Part shown: in pieces, positions 42,803-51,826 of the stretch
How positions within the stretch are numbered: the stretch's first letter is position 1
Layout: every line of letters begins with the position of its first letter
Origin: Neobacillus niacini
Lineage (GTDB): Bacteria; Bacillota; Bacilli; Bacillales; Cytobacillaceae
Direction of reading: 5' to 3'
Length of the DNA stretch: 64,000 nt
NCBI RefSeq assembly: GCF_030817595.1
Contig: NZ_JAUSZN010000001.1
Span: 3,731,001 to 3,795,000 of the forward strand
Position numbers and translations under genes: made by a program
Notes under the pieces: generated by a model
The model's input: only the letters and a program-made list of their open reading frames with translations
The model's database searches: none
What the model was told of the DNA's origin: nothing

Positions 42803-43725
42803 TTTATACCGTTACTTTAAACCCATCACTTGATTATATCGTAGAGGTAGATCAGGTAACGCTTGGCGAATTAAACCGAACAAAAAATGAAACCAAATTT
42901 CCAGGCGGAAAAGGAATTAATGTTTCCCAAGTTCTAAAAAGATTAGACGTTGACAGTCATGCTCTTGGATTCTTAGGTGGTTTTACCGGAGATTATATTG
43001 AAGATTTTCTAACTTCACACGGTATTAACACTGACTTTGTAAAGGTCGATGAAGACACAAGAATCAATATAAAGCTAAAATCTGATAATGAAACCGAAAT
43101 TAATGCAAAAGGGCCCAACATTTCAAAAGAAAACTTTGAAGCCTTAAAAGGCAAAATCAGAGAACTAACAAGCGAAGATATCCTTGTTCTCGCTGGCAGC
43201 ATTCCATCTACTATGCCAGAAAGTACGTATGAAGAGCTTGTGAAACTATGTAATGAAAATGGCACGAAGTTTGTTGTCGACGCGGAAGGTGAATTACTTA
43301 AAAAGGTACTTCCATTAAACCCCTTCCTAATCAAACCAAATCATCACGAGCTCGGTGACTTATTCAATACCGTTATACACTCTTGTGAAGAGGTCATTCC
43401 TTATGCACAAGAGCTTGTAAGACAAGGTGCTCAAAACGTGATCGTATCTCTTGCGGATAAAGGAGCTGTCCTGATTAATAAGGACCAAGCCTTCATTGCT
43501 ACCAGCCCAAAAGGCGATGTAAAAAGCTCTGTTGGTGCAGGGGATTCGATGGTGGCTGGTTTTATCGCAACCTATGAAAAAACAAAATCGATAGAAGAAG
43601 CTTTTCGTTTTAGTGTGGCAGCTGGAAGTGCAACTGCATTTTCAATCGGATTATGCACACGCGAAAAAATGGAAGGCTTGCTCCCTCAAGTAAAAGTAGA
43701 AAAGTCAAAACTAAGAGGAGAATGA
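42799..43725 (+). CDS. fruK: 1-phosphofructokinase
   Basis: 308 aa PfkB-family kinase: GGKGINVSQVLKRL near residue 38 and the C-terminal signature VGAGDSMVAGF near 246 with the catalytic Asp. Phosphorylates fructose 1-phosphate to fructose 1,6-bisphosphate. Overlaps fruR and lies two bases from fruA's preferred start. Confidence 0.92.
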   Translation: MIYTVTLNPSLDYIVEVDQVTLGELNRTKNETKFPGGKGINVSQVLKRLDVDSHALGFLGGFTGDYIEDFLTSHGINTDFVKVDEDTRINIKLKSDNETEINAKGPNISKENFEALKGKIRELTSEDILVLAGSIPSTMPESTYEELVKLCNENGTKFVVDAEGELLKKVLPLNPFLIKPNHHELGDLFNTVIHSCEEVIPYAQELVRQGAQNVIVSLADKGAVLINKDQAFIATSPKGDVKSSVGAGDSMVAGFIATYEKTKSIEEAFRFSVAAGSATAFSIGLCTREKMEGLLPQVKVEKSKLRGE

Positions 43726-43727
43726 TG

Positions 43728-45599
43728 ATGAGGATTACAGAGCTATTAACCAAAGAAACCATCAACCTGTCATTAACTAGTACAACAAAGACCGGTGCAA
43801 TTGAAGAGTTAGTTACCGTTTTAGACCATGCAGGCAAGTTAAATGATCGCTCAGAATATAAAATGGCCATTATTAAAAGAGAAGAACAAAGCACAACAGG
43901 GATTGGTGAAGGTATTGCCATCCCTCATGCAAAAACAAACGCCGTTAAACATGCAGCGATTGCGTTCGGAAGATCAAAGTCTGGTGTAAACTATGAATCT
44001 CTAGACGGTCAGCCTTCCCACCTCTTCTTTATGATTGGAGCTACAGAAGGGGCAAACAATACACATTTAGAAGCACTTTCTCGCCTTTCTACGATTCTAT
44101 TAAAAGATGAAGTACGAAAACAGCTATTAGAAGCTAGTACGGCTGATGAGGTTTTGAATATTATTAATTCCTATGACCAAGAGGAAAAAGAAGAAGAACA
44201 ATCAATGGCTGGCAAGAAACAATTTATTGTTGCGGTAACAGCCTGTCCTACTGGTATTGCCCACACATATATGTCTGCCGATTCATTAAAAGCAAAAGCT
44301 GCTGAAATGGGTGTTGATATAAAGGTTGAAACAAACGGTTCCGGTGGAGCTAAAAATGTGCTAACAGCGGAAGAAATCGAAAATGCTGTTGCCGTTATTG
44401 TTGCTGCAGATACAAAAGTGGAAATAAACCGATTTAATGGAAAGCATGTAATTGAAACTGCTGTTGCCGATGGTATTCGTAAACCGAAGGAACTAATCGA
44501 AAGAGCCTTAAAGCAAGATGCTCCTATCTATAGCGGCAGTGGAAAATCCACTCAAGAAAGCGAGCAGACTGGACGAGGAGTCGGATCTCAAATTTATAAG
44601 CACTTGATGAACGGTGTTTCTAATATGCTTCCGTTCGTTGTTGGCGGCGGTATCTTAATCGCAATCAGTTTTATGTTCGGCATTAATTCAGCCAATCCAG
44701 ATGATCCAACCTATCATCCAATTGCTGAAGCACTAATGACGATTGGCGGCGGTAATGCATTTGCGTTAATGGTTCCAATTTTAGCAGGATTTATTGCTAT
44801 GAGTATTGCTGACCGCCCAGGTTTTGCTGCTGGTATGGTCGGAGGAATGCTCGCTACTAGCGGCGGCGCCGGCTTCTTAGGCGGACTTGTTGCAGGTTTC
44901 TTAGCAGGTTATTTAGTGGTTGGCTTGAAAAAAGTATTGGCTGGTATGCCTGCGTCCTTAGAAGGAATCAAAACCATCCTTTTATATCCATTATTAGGTA
45001 TCGCTTTAACCGGATTCATTATGTTATTTGTTGTTAATAAGCCTGTTGGTGCTTTAAATACAGCTATTTCTGAGTGGTTATCTGGTTTAGGTACAGGAAA
45101 TGCTGTCTTACTTGGAATTGTTTTAGGATTAATGATGTCATTTGATATGGGTGGTCCAGTCAATAAGGCAGCTTATGTGTTTGGTACTGGATTACTAGCA
45201 AACGGTGTTTATGAACCAATGGCTGCCATTATGGCTGCAGGTATGGTTCCTCCATTAGCCATTGCCATTGCTACAACATTATTTAAGAACAAGTTTAGCA
45301 AACAGGATCAAGAAGCAGGTAAAGTGAACTATATTATGGGACTTTCTTTTATCACAGAAGGAGCGATTCCATTTGCAGCCGCTGATCCACTTCGAGTTAT
45401 CCCTTCTGTAATGGCAGGTTCAGCCGTTGCTGGAGCTTTATCAATGATGTTTAGTATTGGACTGCGTGCCCCTCATGGTGGAGTGTTCGTAATTCCACTG
45501 GTTGATGGCAGTTGGTTGATGTATTTACTAGCAGTTGCGATTGGTTCAATTGTTGCTGCATTATTAATGGGCTTCTTGAAAAAGCCAGTTTCAAATTAA
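43728..45599 (+). CDS. fruA: Fructose-specific PTS IIABC component
   Basis: 623 aa. EIIA-Fru (residues 1-150; GIAIPHAKT with the phospho-His near 63), EIIB-Fru (about 163-260; TACPTGIAHTYM with the phospho-Cys) and EIIC (about 290-620, about nine TM). GAGGAG seven bases upstream fixes the start at ATG 43728; two preceding ATGs overlap the fruK stop, and the longer open frame to 43653 lies within fruK. Confidence 0.93.
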   Translation: MRITELLTKETINLSLTSTTKTGAIEELVTVLDHAGKLNDRSEYKMAIIKREEQSTTGIGEGIAIPHAKTNAVKHAAIAFGRSKSGVNYESLDGQPSHLFFMIGATEGANNTHLEALSRLSTILLKDEVRKQLLEASTADEVLNIINSYDQEEKEEEQSMAGKKQFIVAVTACPTGIAHTYMSADSLKAKAAEMGVDIKVETNGSGGAKNVLTAEEIENAVAVIVAADTKVEINRFNGKHVIETAVADGIRKPKELIERALKQDAPIYSGSGKSTQESEQTGRGVGSQIYKHLMNGVSNMLPFVVGGGILIAISFMFGINSANPDDPTYHPIAEALMTIGGGNAFALMVPILAGFIAMSIADRPGFAAGMVGGMLATSGGAGFLGGLVAGFLAGYLVVGLKKVLAGMPASLEGIKTILLYPLLGIALTGFIMLFVVNKPVGALNTAISEWLSGLGTGNAVLLGIVLGLMMSFDMGGPVNKAAYVFGTGLLANGVYEPMAAIMAAGMVPPLAIAIATTLFKNKFSKQDQEAGKVNYIMGLSFITEGAIPFAAADPLRVIPSVMAGSAVAGALSMMFSIGLRAPHGGVFVIPLVDGSWLMYLLAVAIGSIVAALLMGFLKKPVSN

Positions 45600-45605
45600 A
45601 TCATT

Positions 45606-45641
45606 AAAAGCCCAAATTCCTACTGGAGTTTGGGCTTTTGA
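45606..45641 (+). terminator. Terminator of fruRKA
   Basis: AAAAGCCCAAATTCC pairs with GGAGTTTGGGCTTTT around a 4-nt loop. Confidence 0.88.
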
Positions 45642-46445
45642 TTATTTTTCATTATTAAGTAAATAACGAACCGCATAGGCAAATCCATCGTCATCGTTGG
45701 ATTTGGTAATGATGTCTGCTTTTTCTTGAACATTCAGCGGTGCATTAGCCATTGCAACAGATGTGGTTGCTACCTCAAATTGCGCAAGGTCATTACCGCC
45801 ATCACCAAAAGCAATAATCTCTTCAAAATCTAGATTCAACATTTTCTGGTAGCGCAATAATGCTTTTCCTTTATGTGCTTCATTTGAAGTAATTTCTACA
45901 TTATTTGGAAATGAAGAAGCCATTGAAATATCAAACTTACCCTCAAGAGCCTTCTTAACCTCTTCAACCTTTTCTAATTCGTCATGGTGTGTTAAAGCGA
46001 TTAATTTATAGATTTTCAACTGATCTTTTTCAAGAATTTCATCATAGTTGAATTCCTCAAAAAGAACATTTAGTTCTTCTTTGCTTTTTTTATGAAGCGG
46101 TGGTAAAGTGGATGGAAATCCTCCATAATTGGTATAAACTAAAATTCCAACACCTAATCCCTTTAATATAGAGAAAATCTCTTTATACGTTTGTTGCGGT
46201 ATAGTTGCCTCATATAGCAGCTCTCTTGTTTCCGAGAATAAAACAGCTCCGTTGACACAAAAAATTGGAATCTGTAAATTTTCTAATGCTTTTATTTTAA
46301 TGACATCCCCATAAGCACGTCCTGTGTTCAAAATAACAGAATGACCTTCTTCTAGTAATTCATTCATAGTCTGTAGGCTGGCTTCAGTTATATCATGTTC
46401 AGAATTTAACAAAGTACCGTCTAAATCGATTGAGAAACATTTCAT
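45642..46445 (-). CDS. Cof-type HAD-IIB phosphatase
   Basis: 267 aa HAD hydrolase: SIDLDGTLL (motif I) at residues 5-13, LNTGR near 40, a C2 cap, and FGDGGNDLAQF near 215 (motif IV). Broad-specificity sugar-phosphate or cofactor phosphatase family. AGGGGAGAGG upstream of ATG. Convergent with fruA. Confidence 0.85.
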   Translation of the reverse strand: MKCFSIDLDGTLLNSEHDITEASLQTMNELLEEGHSVILNTGRAYGDVIKIKALENLQIPIFCVNGAVLFSETRELLYEATIPQQTYKEIFSILKGLGVGILVYTNYGGFPSTLPPLHKKSKEELNVLFEEFNYDEILEKDQLKIYKLIALTHHDELEKVEEVKKALEGKFDISMASSFPNNVEITSNEAHKGKALLRYQKMLNLDFEEIIAFGDGGNDLAQFEVATTSVAMANAPLNVQEKADIITKSNDDDGFAYAVRYLLNNEK

Positions 46446-46543
46446 TATGTAATCTTCCTCTCCCCTATCTTTCTCAAAGACTACTATATCAGATAATCAT
46501 TGAATAAAAAAAGTTTAATTCTGGAAGCAAATGACAAGGGCCT

Positions 46544-46978
46544 TTAGCTGTCCGATTTCCCCTTGTCATCTTTTCTTTCTTTTAATATATCCTGAATGAT
46601 TTCCATATGAAAAGCTGCCCATGCTTTTTCGCGAAAGTGGATAATTACACTGGCAGCTAGCGCAATGATGTAAATGATACTAAAACCAGCCCACAGCCAT
46701 TTTCCCTCTTGAAATAAATAAGTAGATAATTGCTTTGAAAATAAGAGTAACAACCAGGGCGCAGAGGAAACCAATATAGGTATTATTCCCGATCCGTTGT
46801 ATTCTTTTATCATTCTGTAATGAATCAATTGCAAAGTCTTGCTGTCAAGCGATTTATAAAGCGTTTGAATTTCTTCAATTTCTTGATATTCCTTCATATC
46901 TTTGACGGCAGCGCCATTTTGCACCGTACTTCTCAAACGCAGAAAAACCTTATGAGCATCTCCTTTTGTGGAAAACAT
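46544..46978 (-). CDS. Two-TM membrane protein, unknown function
   Basis: 144 aa: a hydrophilic helical N-terminal half (residues 1-65), TM segments near 66-83 and 92-112, and a charged tail. No family recognised. GGAGGGG lies 11 bases before ATG 46978, longer than usual. Divergent from the next gene across a perfect 18-bp palindrome. Confidence 0.55.
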   Translation of the reverse strand: MFSTKGDAHKVFLRLRSTVQNGAAVKDMKEYQEIEEIQTLYKSLDSKTLQLIHYRMIKEYNGSGIIPILVSSAPWLLLLFSKQLSTYLFQEGKWLWAGFSIIYIIALAASVIIHFREKAWAAFHMEIIQDILKERKDDKGKSDS

Positions 46979-47041
46979 CTCTAGCGTATCCCCTCCCTAT
47001 GTATAGGGTTTCCTAGAGGTGTATTCTTTTATCAAAGATTT

Positions 47042-47059
47042 TAATCAAACGTTTGATTA
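47042..47059. promoter_or_regulatory. Perfect 18-bp palindrome (probable repressor operator)
   Basis: TAATCAAACGTTTGATTA, fully self-complementary, in the 200-bp divergent gap between 46978 and 47179. Form and length suit a TetR- or LacI-type dimer; no cognate regulator gene is adjacent. Confidence 0.55.
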
Positions 47060-47178
47060 GTTTTCGGGGCGAGTTTTCATAATTTTACAACTCCTATACC
47101 GCTTGTTATTATTATCACATTAGGAACTTTAAAATTATACGCAAAAATCAAGAAATTCATGGTTAGTAGGTGTTGTTA

Positions 47179-49002
47179 ATGCCAGATTGGTCTTATCACC
47201 CATTAAAAAGGCTTGTACTCGATAAATTTAGACCGAAATCAAGCCGAGAGTTTATTCATAAATCCATGAGCACCATTGCGTCCATTCCTGGCGGACGGAA
47301 ATTTATTGGATTCTTAGGACATATGAAACCCCCAAAGGAATTTCAAAAGGAAGTTAACCATACTACATTCCCATCTCCCATTGGATTAAGCGGAAATATA
47401 GATCCTAATTTATCAGGCATTAAAGCCTTCCAAGAGTTAGGCTTCGGATTTATAGAAATTGGACCTATCGTGCTGAACGAACCTAAAGTACAAAAAGAAC
47501 CCAGGAGAGAATATAGCCATATTCTGTTTTCTGTTGATCATCAAGAAAAGATTCCTCTCAAACGAGTGATAAAAAAGTTAACAAGCCAGAACATTCGGAT
47601 CCCTATATTTGCCAGGATAGATGAACAGGTAAACAGAAATGAATGGGACATAATCGTGCAACATTTAACACCTTTTGTGGACGCTTTTATCGGAACCACT
47701 CAACAAGCTTATTCTTGTGTAGATAAAACATTGCAGCGTCCTTTTTATGTATCACTTTCATCTGATGAAGTTAACAACACAGAAATAGAAAAACTAGTAA
47801 AGCTTGCAGGTATCGGTGGAATAGTCGTAACTGCTCCTCGTAGAACTTTGGATAGCTACTGGCATGAAGCTCCTAATGCCAATGAATGCCTAGCTAATCG
47901 AGTTAAGCAGGTCAAAGATCAACATCCCGAGCTACTAGTCATAACCTGTGGCGGGGTGGAGACTCCAGAGGAAGCTTGTGCATTAGATCGTGCAGGTGCG
48001 GACTTGTTATTGCTATCAGAAGGCTATGTTAAAGCCGGTCCAGGGTTACCAAAGCGGATTCATGAACGATTATTATATGAAAAAGTCCAACCCATTAAAA
48101 AGCAAAACTGGGCCTGGTCATTTCTGTTTAGTCTCTCCATCCTAATTGGAGGAATAATTGCGTTATATTTTGCATTTACGAGCATTATCCTCCCATATGA
48201 TGAATACTTTATTGGTTTGACAAGAGATGATATTTTACAAGTAAATCCACTCATCTTATCTTTTATGTCACATGATAGGATGGCGTTAGCTGGAACCATG
48301 ATATCAGGAGGTATTTTGTATATCCAGCTTGCGCGCCATGGTATTAGGTATGACATGCATTGGGCAAAGATTGCTTTTCATAGTGCAGCAATTATAGGAT
48401 TTATTGGTATTTTTCTTTCTATCGGATACGGTTACTTTGATTGGCTGCATGGTTTATTTTGGCTTATCTTATTGCCACTATACTATTTTAGTTTTAGGGA
48501 AGGAAAAAGAATTACTGGTGCTCCCTATTCTGCTCATGGAAGTAATGATAAAGCATGGAAATACGGGCTTTATGGACAACTCATGTTTATTATCTTAGGA
48601 TTTATGATTGTAGTAGGCGGTATTGTCATTTCTACAATTGGTGTATCCAAGGTTTTTGTGTCAACTGACTTAAGCTTCTTGTGTATGTCACCGCAAATGT
48701 TAGAGAGTATTAGTCAGAATTTGATTCCTGTTATCGCACATGACCGGGCAGGGTTTGGCAGTGCCCTTATAAGTGTTGGTCTGCTTGTTCTAATGATTTC
48801 CTTGTGGGGTTTCAGAAAAGGGGAAAGTTGGGTTTGGAATACCCTTGCTACAGGAGCCTTACCTGCGTTTATCGCAGGGATTGGGACACATTTATTTATT
48901 GGATATACAACTTTTATTCATTTACTCCCAGTTTACTTTTTAGTCATTGTTTATTTGTTAGGATTAGTATTATCTTATCCTTTCTTAAAAATGAAAGAAT
49001 GA
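47179..49002 (+). CDS. Dihydroorotate-dehydrogenase-like domain fused to a duplicated membrane domain
   Basis: About 607 aa. Residues 1-310 resemble class 2 PyrD TIM barrels (SPIGLSGNIDPN, GFGFIEIGPI, ITCGGVETPEEA, GADLLLLSEGYVKAGPG). From ~315 a hydrophobic region with about eight TM helices contains two related blocks, FMSHDRMALAGTMISGG and VIAHDRAGFGSALISVG, about 170 residues apart, suggesting internal duplication. The usual PyrD catalytic Ser/lysine pattern is not clear. AGGTG supports ATG 47179 over GTG 47170. A flavin- or quinone-linked membrane enzyme is plausible, but the function is unknown. Confidence 0.75.
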   Translation: MPDWSYHPLKRLVLDKFRPKSSREFIHKSMSTIASIPGGRKFIGFLGHMKPPKEFQKEVNHTTFPSPIGLSGNIDPNLSGIKAFQELGFGFIEIGPIVLNEPKVQKEPRREYSHILFSVDHQEKIPLKRVIKKLTSQNIRIPIFARIDEQVNRNEWDIIVQHLTPFVDAFIGTTQQAYSCVDKTLQRPFYVSLSSDEVNNTEIEKLVKLAGIGGIVVTAPRRTLDSYWHEAPNANECLANRVKQVKDQHPELLVITCGGVETPEEACALDRAGADLLLLSEGYVKAGPGLPKRIHERLLYEKVQPIKKQNWAWSFLFSLSILIGGIIALYFAFTSIILPYDEYFIGLTRDDILQVNPLILSFMSHDRMALAGTMISGGILYIQLARHGIRYDMHWAKIAFHSAAIIGFIGIFLSIGYGYFDWLHGLFWLILLPLYYFSFREGKRITGAPYSAHGSNDKAWKYGLYGQLMFIILGFMIVVGGIVISTIGVSKVFVSTDLSFLCMSPQMLESISQNLIPVIAHDRAGFGSALISVGLLVLMISLWGFRKGESWVWNTLATGALPAFIAGIGTHLFIGYTTFIHLLPVYFLVIVYLLGLVLSYPFLKMKE

Positions 49003-49030
49003 AGCCGTATCGACTTCTCGATACGGCTTC
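49001..49030. terminator. Hairpin between convergent genes
   Basis: GAAGCCGTATCGA pairs perfectly with TCGATACGGCTTC; a T tract is weak on both sides. Confidence 0.6.
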
Positions 49031-49079
49031 CACATACTTGATATTAACTACTTCAAGTTTTTTATACAGGAAAATGTTA

Positions 49080-49268
49080 TTACTCACCTTCGTTAACGAT
49101 GATTTTATAACCTTCTTGCTTAGGTCCATCTTCGTAAACTTCTCGTGATACTATGTAGAAGGTTTCCTCTTTTTCGTCAGTGATTACCATTTCACTTGGA
49201 CTTTTATCAACCGCTGCAGCCTCAAGGCTGAAATAACCCATACCTAACATTGAAACATCAAATGCCAC
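49080..49268 (-). CDS. Small protein, unknown function
   Basis: 62 aa acidic protein (FSLEAAAVDKSPSEMVITDE...), no TM, no known motif. AGAGGG lies six bases before GTG 49268; the ATG at 49274 overlaps the ribosome site. Alternative start leaves the function equally unknown. Confidence 0.55.
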   Translation of the reverse strand: MAFDVSMLGMGYFSLEAAAVDKSPSEMVITDEKEETFYIVSREVYEDGPKQEGYKIIVNEGE

Positions 49269-49407
49269 GTTCATCCCTCTTTTCTAGTTTTATTGCATTT
49301 TACCTTTTTTCATGTGAGGGTACAAGCTAAAATATTTGATTATTATGAAACATATTAAAGATCTATTACGTAAATAAATGGAAAGGTTCAACTCAGGAGG
49401 GATTGGA

Positions 49408-49614
49408 ATGAGCGAAAAAGGATGTATTAAATGCGGGTCTAGAGATACAGGTCAAAAGGAAGTTGCCATGACTGGGACTGGATTATCAAAATTATTCGAT
49501 ATTCAACACAACACGTTTATCGTTATCTTCTGTAAAAAGTGCGGGTATTCCGAGTTTTATAATAAGAAATCATCCAAGGCTTCCAATATCCTCGATTTAT
49601 TTTTCGGTGGGTAA
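49408..49614 (+). CDS. Zinc-ribbon small protein
   Basis: 68 aa with two CxxC pairs (GCIKCGSRDTG at 5-15, IFCKKCGYSEFY at 41-52), a zinc-ribbon arrangement typical of Bacillus nucleic-acid-binding-like small proteins. GGAGG selects ATG 49408 over the open frame from 49378. Confidence 0.75.
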   Translation: MSEKGCIKCGSRDTGQKEVAMTGTGLSKLFDIQHNTFIVIFCKKCGYSEFYNKKSSKASNILDLFFGG

Positions 49615-49642
49615 TAGATAAACTAAAAAGGAGGAATTCGAG

Positions 49643-49912
49643 ATGAGCGAAGTATTATTTATATTTGTCGGCGGGTACATTCTATTATCTTTGATTTTAA
49701 TACCTTTTCAATATCGATATGTTGAGCAAATGGAAAAGATGCGGAAAGCGAATGAGAAGAAGGGTATTGGTCAGAGTGAAATGATGGAAAATATGAAATT
49801 TGAAGATCAAGTGTTACATGCTAATGTACAGGCAAGTATGATTTTCATCCTCGCCAATATTTTAGCAACGATTATCTATAAAGTAAAAAATCGAGAAAAA
49901 GTGGCTAGATAA
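49643..49912 (+). CDS. Small two-TM protein, unknown function
   Basis: 89 aa; TM near residues 4-22 and 64-80, charged middle (MEKMRKANEKKGIGQSEMMENMKFEDQ split across helices). AAAGGAGG ribosome site. 28 bp after the zinc-ribbon gene, so an operon is likely. No known family. Confidence 0.6.
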   Translation: MSEVLFIFVGGYILLSLILIPFQYRYVEQMEKMRKANEKKGIGQSEMMENMKFEDQVLHANVQASMIFILANILATIIYKVKNREKVAR

Positions 49913-49926
49913 CTTATTTCTCAAGC

Positions 49927-49960
49927 CAAAGCGGCACCTGGAATGGGGGCCGCTTTTGTT
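49927..49960 (+). terminator. Terminator after small-protein pair
   Basis: AAAGCGGC pairs with GCCGCTTT around a ~16-nt region, followed by T residues. Confidence 0.7.
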
Positions 49961-50023
49961 ATATGTATTTTTTTGCTAATTGGCTCTGTTATAGGAAGAT
50001 GTTGATTTTTCTCACGGAAATTC

Positions 50024-50083
50024 GTATGAAGGACTAATCTCATTGGGAATTCTCCTGATTTGTCTTTCATCGTGCTTATGAAG
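50024..50083. repeat. Left part of 52-bp tandem array, interrupted by IS256-family element
   Basis: One full unit TATGAAGGACTAATCTC...TTTCATCGTGCT plus the first bases of the next, ending in TTATGAAG at the IS junction. The array resumes at 51568. Confidence 0.85.
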
Positions 50084-51567
50084 GGATTAAGTCCATATAA
50101 TTGTGTAAAAAGAAAGAGTCATTTTATTCACTCTTGGCAACACTGTTTTCAGCGACGATAAACAATGAAAAGAGGAATTAAAATGACTCACTTACAGTTT
50201 AACCTAGATTTAGACCTTTTAAAAGAATCCGTTATCAATTCTAATCTAGATATGGTGATTAAATCAGCGATTGTCTTAGTCCTTAATGAAGTCATGGAAA
50301 ACGAGAGAGACGATTATTTACGTGCGGCTGCTTATGAACGGTCTCCAGATCGCCGAGACTACCGAAATGGCTACTATGAACGTGAATTGATCCTAGGTAT
50401 TGGCAAACTAAAGCTAAAGGTCCCAAGGACCAGAAATGGTGAGTTTTCCACTTCCGTCTTCGAAAAGTATGCTCGCTGTGACCAAGCCCTGGTCCTCTCC
50501 ATGCTAGAAATGGTCATTAACGGTGTTTCAACTCGGAAAGTCACGCATATAGTCGAGCAGCTCTGTGGGGAAAATATATCGAAATCATTTGTGTCTTCCC
50601 TTACCCAAAAGCTTGACCCCATTATTAATGATTGGAACAAACGCCCTTTGAATGTCATGTATTATCCTTATGTTTTTGTGGATGCCATGTATATTAAGGT
50701 CCGGGAACACAACCGGGTTATCTCAAAAGCCGTGTACATTGCGACTGCCATTACTGAGAAGAATACACGTGAAATCCTTGGGCTTAGTGTGGATCATGCA
50801 GAAGACTTCGAGAGTTGGAGTCGTTTCTTCCAACAGCTTAAATCCCGTGGGCTTCAATCCCCCAAACTGGTCATCTCAGATGCTCATCTAGGGCTACAAA
50901 AGGCAATACAGCGCGATTTTATTGGTACTACATGGCAAAGATGCACGGTACATTTTAAACGCAACATAATAGGGAAGCTCTCCAAGAAAGATTCCGTAGA
51001 GATACGCTCCATGATTAAACGTGTCTTTGAAGCTGTTACGATTGAGGATATCCGTAGATTTAAGAATGAATTAATGAACCAGTTTGGGGATGAAGCTAAA
51101 TATGCCAAAGCCTTGGAAACTTTAGATGAAGGCTTCGAAGATGCCATTCAATACCTAAACTTTCCTGAGAAGATGCACCCTCATATACGAAGTACAAATT
51201 CACTTGAACGCTTAAACCAAGAAGTCCGTAGAAGGGAGAAAGTTATTCGTATCTTTCCCAATACTCAATCTGCCTTTCGATTGGTAGGTGCTGTTCTCAT
51301 GCAATACCAGGAGGTCTACTCCAAAAGAAAGACATTACTTAATAACTAATTAAACTTTTATTTTTCGCCTCCACTTCCATCATGGAATGATCACATATCC
51401 AGGAAGGGCTGTCAAAGTGAAGAGCCTTTGACAGCCCTCCCCGGATATGTAGATAAAAAACCATGGAAGTTTCGTCAAAAAAAAATGAAAGGGTTTGGAT
51501 AGATAATCAACAAAAGTGAAGTTGAAAACAATTGCTTTTGATTTTACACAATATTCAGGACTTGACT
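50084..51567 (+). mobile_element. IS256-family insertion sequence
   Basis: 1,484 bp. Left end GGATTAAGTCCATATAATTG and right end (reverse) AGTCAAGTCCTGAATATTG are imperfect inverted repeats sharing AAGTCC and TTGTGTAAAA, as in IS256. It is flanked by an 8-bp target duplication TTATGAAG (50076-50083 and 51568-51575), which is a word of the invaded tandem repeat. It carries one full-length transposase. A strong hairpin (51388-51447, stems ACATATCC/GGATATGT and GGGCTGTCAAAG/CTTTGACAGCCC) lies behind the transposase gene. Confidence 0.92.
50183..51349 (+). CDS. IS256-family transposase (mutator type)
   Basis: 388 aa, full length. DDE residues are visible in VDAMYIKVREH (near 167), VISDAHLGLQKA (near 232) and STNSLERLNQEVRRR (near 340). 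AGAGGAA positions ATG 50183; ATG 50165 would add six residues. No frameshift, so probably active. Confidence 0.93.
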   Translation: MTHLQFNLDLDLLKESVINSNLDMVIKSAIVLVLNEVMENERDDYLRAAAYERSPDRRDYRNGYYERELILGIGKLKLKVPRTRNGEFSTSVFEKYARCDQALVLSMLEMVINGVSTRKVTHIVEQLCGENISKSFVSSLTQKLDPIINDWNKRPLNVMYYPYVFVDAMYIKVREHNRVISKAVYIATAITEKNTREILGLSVDHAEDFESWSRFFQQLKSRGLQSPKLVISDAHLGLQKAIQRDFIGTTWQRCTVHFKRNIIGKLSKKDSVEIRSMIKRVFEAVTIEDIRRFKNELMNQFGDEAKYAKALETLDEGFEDAIQYLNFPEKMHPHIRSTNSLERLNQEVRRREKVIRIFPNTQSAFRLVGAVLMQYQEVYSKRKTLLNN

Positions 51568-51775
51568 TTATGAAGGACTAATCTCATTGGGAATTCTCCT
51601 GATTTGTCTTTCATCATGCTTATGAAGGACTAATCTCACTGGGAATTCTCCTGATTTGTCTTTCATCATGCTTATGAAGGACTAATCTCACTGGGAATTC
51701 ACCTGATTTGTCCTTCATCATTCTTATGAAGGACTAATCTCACTGGGAACTCTCCTAATTTGTCTTTCATCAACC
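51568..51775. repeat. 52-bp tandem repeat array, four units (right part)
   Basis: Four units of 52 bp starting TATGAAGGACTAATCTC. Within each unit ATGAAGGACTAATC is nearly complementary to GATTTGTCTTTCAT, so every unit can fold into a hairpin. Together with the left part there were five units before the IS insertion. Confidence 0.9.
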
Positions 51776-51826
51776 TTTTAACCGGGGAATTAATAATCAA
51801 CAATGAAATTTAACAAAGCTGTGTAA

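Noticed and set aside
43653..43727. 25-residue N-terminal extension of FruA
   Set aside because: It lies inside fruK; GAGGAG points to ATG 43728, which begins the EIIA domain.
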